Source of the DNA: Nitrospira sp.
GTDB lineage: Bacteria > Nitrospirota > Nitrospiria > Nitrospirales > Nitrospiraceae
Length of the DNA stretch: 39,222 nt
Reading direction: 5' to 3'
NCBI GenBank assembly: GCA_016788465.1
Contig: JAEURV010000013.1
Span: 1 to 39,222 of the forward strand
Shown here piece by piece: positions 16,342 through 24,135 of this stretch. The translations under genes and the position numbers were made by a program. How positions within the stretch are numbered: the first letter of the stretch is position 1; each line of letters starts with the position of its first letter. The notes beneath the pieces are model-generated. The model saw only the letters and a program-made list of their open reading frames with translations, was not told the origin of the DNA and made no database searches.

Positions 16342-16911
16342 ATGGTCATGCAGGGTAAAGACCCGTTCTTGGTGCTCCTCGGGGTATTCATCCTTGGTAT
16401 GACGTTCTTTCTCTGTGGTAAAGGGGCCGTGACGTCACCGCCTCCGGTTGCCTTGCAGAACCTGTCGGAAGCTCGTCCCTCAACCCCGAACAGTATTGCG
16501 CCAACGCCATCAGTGCCGCAGGTCTCTGCTGCGGCTGAGTTGAAAAGGAAGATTGATGCGCTGCTGATCGGAAATGCGATCGCATTCCGGCTCAACAGCG
16601 CGATCCTGCTGCCGGAGGGGAAAACCGTGTTGAATAGCGTGGCCGCGATTTTACAGGAGGACCCAACCGTGGCCTTTGAAGTCGGTGGTCATACGGACGA
16701 CGTCGGACCAGAGCACTCGAACTGGGTGCTCTCGGAACAGCGCGCCAAGGCCGTCGTCGAGTATCTGATTTCCACAGGTATTGCAGCCGAACGACTGGCT
16801 CCCAAGGGATATGGAGCGTCGCGACCGATCGCGGAGAGCACCACCGAGGAGGGACGAGTGCAAAACCGAAGAATCGAATTCTCCATTGGACCCAAGGACG
16901 AGCGACCATGA
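16342..16911 (+). CDS. OmpA/Pal-like peptidoglycan-binding protein with N-terminal membrane anchor
   Basis: 189 residues from ATG 16342, which has an AGGAG site 6 bases upstream. Residues 8-25 are hydrophobic (PFLVLLGVFILGMTFFLC) and act as a signal anchor; FFLC is a poor lipobox, so lipidation is doubtful. A Pro/Ser-rich spacer follows to about residue 65. The C-terminal OmpA domain is complete: GGHTDDVGPEHSN, LSEQRAKAVVEYL, KGYGASRP and the terminal NRRIEF, with the Asp and Arg that bind diaminopimelate in this family. It probably holds the inner membrane to the cell wall. The stop overlaps the start of the next gene (ATGA), so the two proteins are translationally coupled. Confidence 0.88.
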   Translation: MVMQGKDPFLVLLGVFILGMTFFLCGKGAVTSPPPVALQNLSEARPSTPNSIAPTPSVPQVSAAAELKRKIDALLIGNAIAFRLNSAILLPEGKTVLNSVAAILQEDPTVAFEVGGHTDDVGPEHSNWVLSEQRAKAVVEYLISTGIAAERLAPKGYGASRPIAESTTEEGRVQNRRIEFSIGPKDERP

Positions 16912-18797
16912 TGCCTGTGCATTGGACATGCTGGTTGGGGACGGTGGTGGGAGCTGGGTGCCTTGGGTGGGGAATTAAGGGTCTGGTGCTCGGGCCGGTG
17001 ATGGATGACAAGCGTCGGGAGGTGGAACGGCTCACGAGCAAGATTGCCATGCTCAGCAAGCTCGCCAATCAGCCGCCGGAGGTACGAACGGTGGAGAAGC
17101 GGGTGGAGGTACCGGTCGAGCGGGTCGTGGTGAAACATGTTGAAGTGCCGGTGGAGAAGATCATCGAGAAGCGGGTGGAGGTGCCGATTGAAAAGACCGT
17201 GGAAAAGGTGGTGGATCGGCCGGTCGACAGTCCGGAGCATCTGTCTAGGATTAAGGCATTGGAAGGCGAGGTCGCGGTGATCCTTCGCTTGCTTGGGCAG
17301 ATCGTTCAACTTCAAACTGTTTCTGCACAGGCCGAGGGAAGGAGTAGTGAAGGGCGGGTCGTGGTGCCGATTGATACTCCGGAGCATCTGGACCGGATTA
17401 AGGCGTTGGAAGGCGAGGTGGCTGTCATCGACGATCTTCGTGTGCAGATAGCAGAGCTCCAAGCCACGTCTGTGCAAGTTGGCGAGCGGATCGCCGAGAA
17501 GAGCATCGAGTCGTGTACGGAAAAGAATGGAGAGCGACCGGTCGACAGTTCAGACAACCTAGCGCGGATTGCAGCGCTAGAGGCCGAGGTGGCTGAGATC
17601 GGCGAGCTTCGTGAGCAGATAGCTGAGCTCCAGTACACGTTGGTACAGTCCGGGGAGAAGACTTTCAAGAAACAGGCTGAGCCTCCTGTTGAAAAAGACG
17701 AGAAGGTGCCGGTCGACAATTTGGAGCAGCTGGCACGGATCAAGGCACTGGAAGGGGAGGTAGCCGAGATTGCCGCGCTTCGTGCAAAGATTGTAGAGCT
17801 TTGGGAATCGTCGGTGCAGGCCATGGAGAAGGGCGCCGAGACGCAGGGCGAGAACTCCACAGAAGCGAAGAGGGAGTGGCCGTTCATCGAGGAGAGTGAA
17901 CACAAGAGGGAGCTAGGTCAGTCCGCGGTCGTGGTGCCGTCGGAAGAGAGGGCAGCGGACACCGAGCCGTCTGATGATCTGAAACAGATCCGCGGGGTTG
18001 GGCCGGCCTTAGAACGGTTCCTTCACAAGCGGGGTGTCTTCTGGTTCAGACAGGTGGCGACCTGGAACCAGGCGGATATCGACAAGTTCGAGTTTCTCCT
18101 CCCCAACTTCGGGGGCCGGATCCAACGAGAAAACTGGGTACGCAGTGCGCAGGTCGAGCACTACAAGAAGTATAAGCAGTGGCTCGGTGAGGGCGAGCCT
18201 CCTGGTGAGAGCCCCGATTTTCGTGCGCAGAGGACGGACCTTCAGGCTCCGCCTTTACGGGCCGGAGACCAGATCGTCCGGGAACGGATTGAGGCTCCCA
18301 CTACACCGAATAGGGAGACCTCGATCAGTGGAGGGAGTGACCAGTCGGATGAGGGGCAAGCGGATGGAGAGTCGCCGGATGACCTGAAGGAAATCCGCGG
18401 GGTTGGGCCGGCCTTAGAACGGTTCCTTCACAAGCGGGGTGTCTTCTGGTTCAGTCAGGTGGCGACCTGGAACCAGGCGGATATCGACAAGTTCGAGTTT
18501 CTCCTCCCCAACTTCGGGGGCCGGATCCAACGAGAAAACTGGGTACGCAGTGCGCAGGTTGAATACTACAAGAAGTATAAGCAGTGGCTCGGCGAGGGCG
18601 AGCCTCCGATTGAGAGCCTCAATCTTCCTGTACGGAGTGATGAGCTCCAAGCCTCATCCTCACAGGCCGGGAAGCAGGGCATCCAGAAACGGATCGAGAA
18701 TCCCACCGTATCAGATGAGGAAGTGCGGATCGACAGGGTGAGCGAGCACGTAGTCGACCTCAACCGCGCCGGGGCTGTTGAGCGGTTGGATCAGTGA
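16908..18797 (+). CDS. Membrane-anchored repeat and coiled-coil protein with two helix-hairpin-helix domains
   Basis: 629 residues. Residues 6-30 form one hydrophobic segment followed by DDKRRE, which by the positive-inside rule puts the rest in the cytoplasm. Residues 60-107 are four 12-residue repeats of the pattern xVEKxVEVPVEK. Four predicted coiled-coil repeats follow (about 105-136, 154-185, 211-242, 268-299; core RIKALEGEVAxI). Two nearly identical domains at 356-431 and 490-567 begin DDLKxIRGVGPALERFL and resemble the helix-hairpin-helix, flap-endonuclease-like domain of COG3743. The gene overlaps the OmpA-domain gene by four bases. Function unknown; a membrane-DNA or envelope scaffold is a guess. 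The hydrophobic segment could alternatively be a signal sequence. Confidence 0.8.
   Translation: MMPVHWTCWLGTVVGAGCLGWGIKGLVLGPVMDDKRREVERLTSKIAMLSKLANQPPEVRTVEKRVEVPVERVVVKHVEVPVEKIIEKRVEVPIEKTVEKVVDRPVDSPEHLSRIKALEGEVAVILRLLGQIVQLQTVSAQAEGRSSEGRVVVPIDTPEHLDRIKALEGEVAVIDDLRVQIAELQATSVQVGERIAEKSIESCTEKNGERPVDSSDNLARIAALEAEVAEIGELREQIAELQYTLVQSGEKTFKKQAEPPVEKDEKVPVDNLEQLARIKALEGEVAEIAALRAKIVELWESSVQAMEKGAETQGENSTEAKREWPFIEESEHKRELGQSAVVVPSEERAADTEPSDDLKQIRGVGPALERFLHKRGVFWFRQVATWNQADIDKFEFLLPNFGGRIQRENWVRSAQVEHYKKYKQWLGEGEPPGESPDFRAQRTDLQAPPLRAGDQIVRERIEAPTTPNRETSISGGSDQSDEGQADGESPDDLKEIRGVGPALERFLHKRGVFWFSQVATWNQADIDKFEFLLPNFGGRIQRENWVRSAQVEYYKKYKQWLGEGEPPIESLNLPVRSDELQASSSQAGKQGIQKRIENPTVSDEEVRIDRVSEHVVDLNRAGAVERLDQ
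17085..17228 (+). repeat. Four 36-bp tandem repeats encoding 12-residue VEVPVE units
   Basis: Codons 60-107 of the gene form four diverged 36-base units, each giving about twelve residues ending VEVPVE, VEVPVE, VEVPIE and VDRPVD. They look like an expanded and drifting minisatellite inside the gene. Confidence 0.75.
17988..18202 (+). repeat. Intragenic direct repeat, copy 1 (HhH domain)
   Basis: 215 bases that recur at 18393-18607, 405 bases later, with about five base differences by my reading. Codes for the first helix-hairpin-helix domain. Confidence 0.9.
18393..18607 (+). repeat. Intragenic direct repeat, copy 2 (HhH domain)
   Basis: Second copy of the 215-base repeat. The near-identity, including third codon positions, points to recent duplication or gene conversion, in contrast with the much more diverged sequence between the copies. 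Confidence 0.9.
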
Positions 18798-19258
18798 TAG
18801 GCGGAGTAAACAGTCGCCCGTGTTTGGGGCGTTGGTGCATCGACCGGAAGCTAAATCGCTGAAGAAGCGAGAGGAGATCGTGTTCAGCGAGTCTGAGGAG
18901 CTGGGGTGTAACCTACTTCCAGCTCCATCGTTAGCAACTTGGTGGTATTCTCCTGTAAGCCAAATCTCGCGAGGTCTCTGCTGTTCAAATGCAGCGCGGG
19001 GGCTTCTTGCAGATGATTCACAACCCCATCCAATGCATACCCTTGCGTCACGACAGCGAGTTCCTAGCATTTGGGAGCAACGCGACTTCGGTGCTAGGTC
19101 GAATCGCTGCTAAACTTAATGGTCAGATGTGAGGATACCGCCTTTCTGGGTGAGGCGCAGGCACGTCCGTCTTGTTCCAACTGGTTTGACTCCCCCAAAA
19201 CCCTTGTGATAGCGTGATTTAACTGAAACTCTGCGGAGAGATTACAACAGGAGTCCAT
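18798..19258. other. Intergenic region without a supported gene
   Basis: 461 bases. An open frame across 18778-19113 overlaps the preceding gene and has no ribosome-binding site or recognisable protein character, so I do not call it. A weak promoter-like TTGACT (19186-19191) precedes the PCP_red gene, with no convincing -10. An AGGAG at 19249-19253 gives that gene its ribosome-binding site. Confidence 0.5.
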
Positions 19259-19981
19259 ATGAAATTTGTCTGTTTGAACTGTGAAACTTATATGAGTCTG
19301 GAAAAAGTGGAGAAACCGCAAGAGGGTTCCCTCGGAGTTTTCTTCGCATGTCCGTCTTGTAACGCGAAGTTTTCGATGGTGACCAATGCCGGTGAAACGA
19401 ACATGATGAACTCGCTGGGGCTGAAACTGGGGGCAAAGTCAGAACCCGCAGCCTCCATGGAAGGGCTTCGTACACTCGCGGGAAATGGCCAAGGGGAACC
19501 GGCTCCAAAGCCCAATTCCCCTGCACCGGCTGTGGCTGCCACGGCGACGTCGCCGGCGAAGGCGCCCGAGAAGGCCAGTGGTTGCCCATTCTCCGCAATG
19601 GTAGCGGAAATGGGACTCACCAATTCCGGTAAGCCGGCGAACGGCGGACCCTCTGAGTTTACCTGGACGCCTGATGCGAAGGAGAAGTTGGATCGGTTGC
19701 CTGCGTTCGTGAAACCGATGGTGCAGGCGAGTGTGGAGGGCTACGCCCGCAAGCAGGGGTTTAAGAGCATCACATTGCAGGTCATGGATGACTCCAAGAA
19801 TTATTCCCCTGAGGGTATGACCTGGTCACGCGAAGCCGAACAACGGTTGGAAAACATTCCGGACTTCATCCGTCCCATGGCCCGCAAGGAGGTCGAGCGG
19901 ATGGCCAAAGAACGTGGGTTGGCGACCATCACGGCACAGGTGATGGATGATGCCAAAGACAAGTTCATGAAGTTTATGTAA
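19259..19981 (+). CDS. Zinc-ribbon protein with two PCP_red domains
   Basis: 240 residues, ATG with a CAGGAG site 6 bases upstream. The N terminus has C-x2-C (CLNCE) and C-x2-C (CPSC) pairs about 28 residues apart, a probable zinc ribbon. An Ala/Pro-rich linker follows. The C-terminal 110 residues hold two copies of a short helical domain, starting FTWTPDAKEKLDRLPAFV and MTWSREAEQRLENIPDFI, each ending in IT.QVMDD. This is the PCP_red domain, named from the C terminus of the BchB subunit of dark protochlorophyllide reductase. There is no photosynthesis gene here, so the domain must act otherwise, possibly as a redox or metal-related helper. A paralogue with four copies lies at 33991-34986. 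A terminator follows. Confidence 0.85.
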   Translation: MKFVCLNCETYMSLEKVEKPQEGSLGVFFACPSCNAKFSMVTNAGETNMMNSLGLKLGAKSEPAASMEGLRTLAGNGQGEPAPKPNSPAPAVAATATSPAKAPEKASGCPFSAMVAEMGLTNSGKPANGGPSEFTWTPDAKEKLDRLPAFVKPMVQASVEGYARKQGFKSITLQVMDDSKNYSPEGMTWSREAEQRLENIPDFIRPMARKEVERMAKERGLATITAQVMDDAKDKFMKFM

Positions 19982-20007
19982 GTAGGGTCTCGTCCTCTCG
20001 GGAAGCG

Positions 20008-20039
20008 AAAGGCCCATCCGGCCAGATGGATGGGCCTTT
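20008..20039 (+). terminator. Intrinsic terminator after the zinc-ribbon/PCP_red gene
   Basis: A perfect 12-bp stem, AAAGGCCCATCC with GGATGGGCCTTT, encloses an 8-base loop, 26 bases after the stop codon. The T-run is short (TTT then CCCC), so efficiency is uncertain, but the stem is strong. Confidence 0.75.
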
Positions 20040-20076
20040 CCCCTATGTGCGGTCACTCAGTCGGCGGTTCGATGGC

Positions 20077-20832
20077 ATGAAGTGGTGGGCTGTTCTGCTG
20101 TCTGTCCTGCTACTCACGGTTTGCCTCTTCTCCGTGGGCGTCAATGTTTCTGCCCAACCATCCTTGGAACACCATACCGTCTCTGCTCCAGCGGACCAGG
20201 GTCATGATTCGCATCGTGTACAGGACGGAGGCAAATGGGAAGGGTCGACACAGGGCGTGGCCTATTCCGAGTTCAACCATCGGTTTGCCGGATTGTTCGT
20301 CCTTCTGTTTGGTCTGGCAGAGTTAGGGCATGCGTTACGCTATCAGGTGCCTATCTGGACTCGTCTCGTGCTGCCGACTGCGCTCGGAGTCATCGGGACC
20401 TATTTGCTGATCTGGAGCGATCATGAGGCTTGGCCGATCGGGTCACTCACGTTTGAACAGACTTTCTTTGGGAAGGATCCTGAAATTCTTCAGCATAAAT
20501 TCTACGGAGTCTTTTCGAGTGCCGCTGCTGTGAGTGAGACGCTGCGTCGGATCAGTTGGGCTCGGCATCCCTGGTGGGCAATCCCTTTGCTTCTTCTCGG
20601 ATTTGGTGGAGCCCTACTACTCTTCTTTCACACACATGGGGATCATCCTGCGAATCCTAGGATCATGGTGCACCATCTGGTGCTCGGCATTTTTGGATTT
20701 GGAGCGGCTGTCTCAAGTGCGATGGTCGCATGGGTTTCCGGATTCTCAGAGCAGAGGATGAAACGCTGGGAAACGACATGGGCTGGATTTGTCATTGTCA
20801 TTGGAATTCAACTGATTCTGTATTTTGAATGA
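20077..20832 (+). CDS. Polytopic membrane protein of unknown function
   Basis: 251 residues from ATG 20077; an in-frame ATG at 20026 lies inside the terminator and is rejected. The N terminus MKWWAVLLSVLLLTVCLFSV is a signal peptide, probably cut after VSA. A His-rich soluble stretch follows (EHHTVSAPADQGHDSH), then about five membrane segments. Conserved-looking histidines lie near membrane ends: FNHRFAG, ELGHALRY, HKFYG, FHTHGDHPAN and MVHHLVLG. These could bind metal or heme. I do not recognise the family with confidence; a loose resemblance to copper-handling membrane proteins is only an impression. No obvious operon partner; yebC starts 218 bases later. Confidence 0.75.
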   Translation: MKWWAVLLSVLLLTVCLFSVGVNVSAQPSLEHHTVSAPADQGHDSHRVQDGGKWEGSTQGVAYSEFNHRFAGLFVLLFGLAELGHALRYQVPIWTRLVLPTALGVIGTYLLIWSDHEAWPIGSLTFEQTFFGKDPEILQHKFYGVFSSAAAVSETLRRISWARHPWWAIPLLLLGFGGALLLFFHTHGDHPANPRIMVHHLVLGIFGFGAAVSSAMVAWVSGFSEQRMKRWETTWAGFVIVIGIQLILYFE

Positions 20833-21050
20833 CCACCCTGAGGTGCGATCATATGCAGTGACTCTCTCCTCTGCACAATCTTCTCCCGCGTGTGGTTTCC
20901 GAATAGCGACTACTTGTCCCCTCTCAGAGATCTATGCGATTTGACACCTTTCCGAAGCCTGTGCTACCTGTACCTATTCACAAGTTATTCGTGCTCTATC
21001 ACAGATCTCTAGCTGGCCTCGAGCGTATGGCTGGATAGAGGAGGACACAC

Positions 21051-21809
21051 ATGGGTGGACATAGTCACTGGGCGACGATCAAGCGGCATAAAGGGGCCCA
21101 AGATGCCAAGCGTGGGAAGGTTTTTACTCGTATCATCAGAGAGTTGACGATCGCGGCTCGTGGGGGTGGTGATCCGGACGGCAATCCTCGACTGCGTCTC
21201 GCTATTGCGAAGGCAAAGGAAGCCAACATGCCTGGCGATACGATGAAAAAAGCGATTCAGCGTGGCACGGGTGATCTGCCTGGCGTGTCCTATGAAGAGT
21301 TTTCGCTTGAGGGCTATGGGCCAGGGGGGACGGCGCTACTGTTGGAAATTACGAGCGACAATCGAAATCGAACCGTGGCGGAGATCCGCAGTCTGTTCAC
21401 AAAGAACCATGGCAATATGGCCGAGGCGGGTGCTGTGGCCTGGCAGTTCCATAAGAAGGGATTGCTGACGATCGAAGCGGGCAAGGTCGACGAGGACACG
21501 CTGCTCTCGCTCGCGCTGGATGCGGGGGCGGAAGACGTGAAAACCGGAGAAAAGTCGATTGAAGTCATCACCGGGCCGTCCGAATTTGAAGCGGTGAAGA
21601 AGGCGCTGGCGGATGCGAAGATCGAGACGACATTGGCTGAGATTACCTATGTTCCTCAGAATACCATTCGATTGGAAGAAAAGCCTGCCGAGCAGATGTT
21701 GAAGCTCATGGAAATCTTAGACGAGCATGACGATGTGCAAAAAGTTCATGCCAACTTCGATATTCCGGATGACGTTATAGAGAAAGTGGCTGCAACGGCG
21801 GCGGGTTGA
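21051..21809 (+). CDS. yebC: YebC/PmpR family regulatory protein
   Basis: 252 residues. The family is now linked to relief of ribosome stalling (TACO1/YebC) and was earlier described as DNA-binding regulators; it acts in the cytoplasm. The N terminus MGGHSHWATIKRHKGAQDAK and GYGPGGTALLLEITSDNRNR near residue 90 are family signatures. Strong GAGGAGG ribosome-binding site just before the ATG. It heads yebC-ruvA-X-ruvB; in many bacteria ruvC lies between yebC and ruvA, but here there are only 48 bases. A TTGACA at 20941-20946 may be part of its promoter, without a clear -10. Confidence 0.97.
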   Translation: MGGHSHWATIKRHKGAQDAKRGKVFTRIIRELTIAARGGGDPDGNPRLRLAIAKAKEANMPGDTMKKAIQRGTGDLPGVSYEEFSLEGYGPGGTALLLEITSDNRNRTVAEIRSLFTKNHGNMAEAGAVAWQFHKKGLLTIEAGKVDEDTLLSLALDAGAEDVKTGEKSIEVITGPSEFEAVKKALADAKIETTLAEITYVPQNTIRLEEKPAEQMLKLMEILDEHDDVQKVHANFDIPDDVIEKVAATAAG

Positions 21810-21857
21810 TTTTCCAGGAATGCTTATATGGCCCCTCTCCTCAGATAGCAAGACCAG

Positions 21858-22466
21858 ATGATCGCCTTTCTCACGGGGCGGTTGGCAGTCAAAACGCCTA
21901 CCCATCTGACGATCGATGTACAGGGGGTTGGCTACGAAGTTCATATTCCCCTCAGTACCTATTATTCGCTTTCGAACGTCGGCGACAGTACAGCGCTACA
22001 CATCCACACGCATTTGCGGGAGGATGCGATTCAGCTGTTTGGCTTTCTCTCGCAGAGCGAAAAAGAGGCGTTTTTGCTGTTAACCAGCGTTTCCGGAATT
22101 GGCCCTAAATTGGCGCTCAGCGTACTGTCGAGTTTATCGGTCACGGATTTGATTCACGCGATCCAGGTTACGGATACCGAGAAGCTGGAGACTGTTCCGG
22201 GAATCGGCAAGAAGTCGGCCGGTCGGCTTGTGCTTGAACTCAAGGATAAGGTCGGCAAAATCCAAGGCATCCACCCCCGCTCCACCGTCACAGAGCCTGC
22301 AAGATTCGATGATCTCTTCGAGGATGCGTTGTCCGCTCTGGTACACTTGGGTTATCGCACTCAAGATGCCAAAGATGCACTCAAGCGCGCCACAAAGGTC
22401 GCGTCAGGCTCTCTAGCGCTGAAGGAGCTCATTCGAGAAGGGCTCAGAGAACTCGGAAGGGGGTAA
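21858..22466 (+). CDS. ruvA: Holliday junction branch migration protein RuvA
   Basis: 202 residues, normal length. RuvA tetramers bind Holliday junctions and load the RuvB motor. The N-terminal OB-fold (MIAFLTGRLAVKTPTHLTID), two helix-hairpin-helix motifs (GIGPKLALSVLSSL and VPGIGKKSAGRLVLEL) and the small C-terminal RuvB-contact domain (SALVHLGYRTQDAKDAL) are all present. The next gene begins 4 bases after its stop. Confidence 0.97.
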   Translation: MIAFLTGRLAVKTPTHLTIDVQGVGYEVHIPLSTYYSLSNVGDSTALHIHTHLREDAIQLFGFLSQSEKEAFLLLTSVSGIGPKLALSVLSSLSVTDLIHAIQVTDTEKLETVPGIGKKSAGRLVLELKDKVGKIQGIHPRSTVTEPARFDDLFEDALSALVHLGYRTQDAKDALKRATKVASGSLALKELIREGLRELGRG

Positions 22467-22470
22467 ATAT

Positions 22471-22953
22471 ATGGGACTCGTTCATGCGGGGGGTACTGCT
22501 CGGCTCATCATGTACTGTGCGATGATGGTTGCTCCTCTCTCTCCGTCCATGAGCCTTGCGGACGAGTCCTCGATGTCGAAAAGCATTCGGATGACCTGCG
22601 GGAAGTGTCCGGAAGGTTATGCGACGACGGGCGTGACGCAATCTCAAGAGATTTGCAAAGATAACGATGGGACACTCGTGCAGTGCGTGCCGCTTGGGGC
22701 GAACATGCTGGGGGTGTGTGGACTTTGCCCTGAGGGCTATGCGGAGATCGGGAGTTCCTCGGTTCCTGCGCGTTGCGGGAGTACTGATGGGGGGCGGATG
22801 ACTCAGTGTCAGCTGCGAACAATGGAGATGAAGTTCCCCGATGCTTCTCAGGGATACAAAACATGTCCTCCAGACTGTGGGAGTACGGCCCAACCTGGTC
22901 AGGGAGCTCTTCCGCCACCCCCACAGTACCAACAGTTGCCAGATCACAAGTAA
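22471..22953 (+). CDS. Secreted cysteine-rich protein with two CPEGYA repeats, inside the ruv operon
   Basis: 160 residues with no family I recognise. Residues 1-30 look like a signal peptide ([19 protein letters not shown]). The mature part has ten cysteines. Two repeats share one spacing: C43-x2-C46-x15-C62-x9-C72 and C83-x2-C86-x15-C102-x10-C113, each with CPEGYA after the first pair and a D-G-x-x-x-QC end. A partial third unit (YKTCPPDCG) and a Pro/Gln-rich tail follow. The spacing suggests disulfide-bonded or metal-binding modules outside the cytoplasm. It starts 4 bases after ruvA and ends 16 bases before ruvB, so it is co-transcribed with DNA repair genes whose products are cytoplasmic. 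Confidence 0.82.
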   Translation: MGLVHAGGTARLIMYCAMMVAPLSPSMSLADESSMSKSIRMTCGKCPEGYATTGVTQSQEICKDNDGTLVQCVPLGANMLGVCGLCPEGYAEIGSSSVPARCGSTDGGRMTQCQLRTMEMKFPDASQGYKTCPPDCGSTAQPGQGALPPPPQYQQLPDHK

Positions 22954-22969
22954 GTGTCGATACCCGGTT

Positions 22970-23974
22970 ATGACCGAACGTCTTGTCACCACCAGCGCAA
23001 CGGATGAGGAGCAAGGCCTGGAACAGGTCTTGCGACCAAGGACGCTCGAGGAGTATGTCGGCCAGGAGAAGATGAAGGAATCGCTTAGGATTTGTATCGA
23101 GGCGGCTAGACAGCGCGGAGAATCCCTAGATCACGCCATCTTTTACGGTCCACCTGGTCTTGGAAAGACAACCATTGCCCACATTATTGCCCGGGAGATG
23201 GGAGCGGCGTTACGATCCACCTCAGGCTTGGTCCTTGCCCATGCCGGTGATCTGGCCGCAGTACTGACGAATCTCCAAGAACACGATGTGTTGTTTATCG
23301 ATGAAATTCATCGACTCCCTGCTTCCGTGGAGGAAGCGCTCTATCCAGCCATGGAGGACTTCCAGTTGGACCTGGTCGTCGGGCAAGGTCCAGCAGCAAG
23401 GACTGTGAAACTCGATCTTCCACCCTTTACGCTGGTGGGAGCTACGACGAGGGCCGGCTCGCTCACCTCTCCGCTCCGTGATCGCTTCGGATTGGTCTAC
23501 CGGCTGGAGTTCTACGAGCCACCAGAGTTGGAGGCGATTGTGCTTCGATCGGCCGGTGTTTTGGGCGTCGGCATTGATCGCGCGGGTGCCACGGAAATCT
23601 CGCGTCGGGCGCGAGGAACCCCACGGATTGTGAATCGGCTCATCAAACGCATCAGAGACTATGCTCAAATTAAGGCCGACGGGCATATCACCAAACAGGT
23701 TGCGCAAGAAGGATTGGCTTGGCTCGGGATTGACGACGCCGGGTTCGATGGCATGGACCGCAAAGTCCTCCTCACCATTATCGAGAAATTCAACGGTGGA
23801 CCGGTCGGGATAGAGTCGCTGGCGGCTGCTGTTCAAGAGGATAAGGGCACGATCGAGGACGTATACGAACCGTATCTTATCCAGGCAGGTTTCTTGGATC
23901 GTACCGGGCGTGGCCGCCAGGTGACAAAGTTGGCGTATGACCATTTCAAGCGACCCTCGCCTTTGCTGATGTAG
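22970..23974 (+). CDS. ruvB: Holliday junction branch migration ATPase RuvB
   Basis: 334 residues from ATG 22970; the frame is open upstream through the preceding gene, which I reject. AAA+ motor that pulls DNA through the RuvA-bound junction. Walker [10 protein letters not shown], Walker B DEIHRL, sensor/arginine region [18 protein letters not shown], and the C-terminal winged helix ending [14 protein letters not shown] are intact. No clear ribosome-binding site, so translational coupling to the gene 16 bases upstream is likely. A small GCGGAG-CA-CTCCGC inverted repeat at 23976-23989 follows the stop but lacks a T-run. Confidence 0.97.
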   Translation: MTERLVTTSATDEEQGLEQVLRPRTLEEYVGQEKMKESLRICIEAARQRGESLDHAIFYGPPGLGKTTIAHIIAREMGAALRSTSGLVLAHAGDLAAVLTNLQEHDVLFIDEIHRLPASVEEALYPAMEDFQLDLVVGQGPAARTVKLDLPPFTLVGATTRAGSLTSPLRDRFGLVYRLEFYEPPELEAIVLRSAGVLGVGIDRAGATEISRRARGTPRIVNRLIKRIRDYAQIKADGHITKQVAQEGLAWLGIDDAGFDGMDRKVLLTIIEKFNGGPVGIESLAAAVQEDKGTIEDVYEPYLIQAGFLDRTGRGRQVTKLAYDHFKRPSPLLM

Positions 23975-24024
23975 GGCGGAGCACTCCGCACAGTCGAACA
24001 TCGTCCGCAGTGTACGAGCTGTTC

Positions 24025-24054
24025 TTGCAATAGTTTCCGTCGATCCTGTAGAAT
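24025..24054 (+). promoter_or_regulatory. Putative promoter of the aromatic amino acid operon
   Basis: TTGCAA (24025-24030) and TAGAAT (24049-24054, five of six matches to TATAAT) are 18 bases apart. A start near 24061 would leave a leader of about 75 bases before pheA. Confidence 0.55.
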
Positions 24055-24135
24055 TCCCCACTTGTCTCCTTAGGATCCCCGTCCCTTAATGGGATGAAGC
24101 CCTCCTGTAAACGGGTATGTGAAACGAGACGCCGT

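Noticed and set aside
18778..19113. 111-codon open frame after the HhH gene
   Set aside because: It overlaps the end of the preceding gene, has no ribosome-binding site, and its sequence shows no repeat, domain or hydrophobic pattern typical of a protein.
20941..20969. Promoter for yebC at the perfect TTGACA
   Set aside because: No acceptable -10 hexamer lies 16-18 bases downstream, so only the -35-like element is noted.
23976..23989. GCGGAG-CA-CTCCGC inverted repeat as a ruvB terminator
   Set aside because: The loop is too small and no T-run follows, so I do not call it a terminator.
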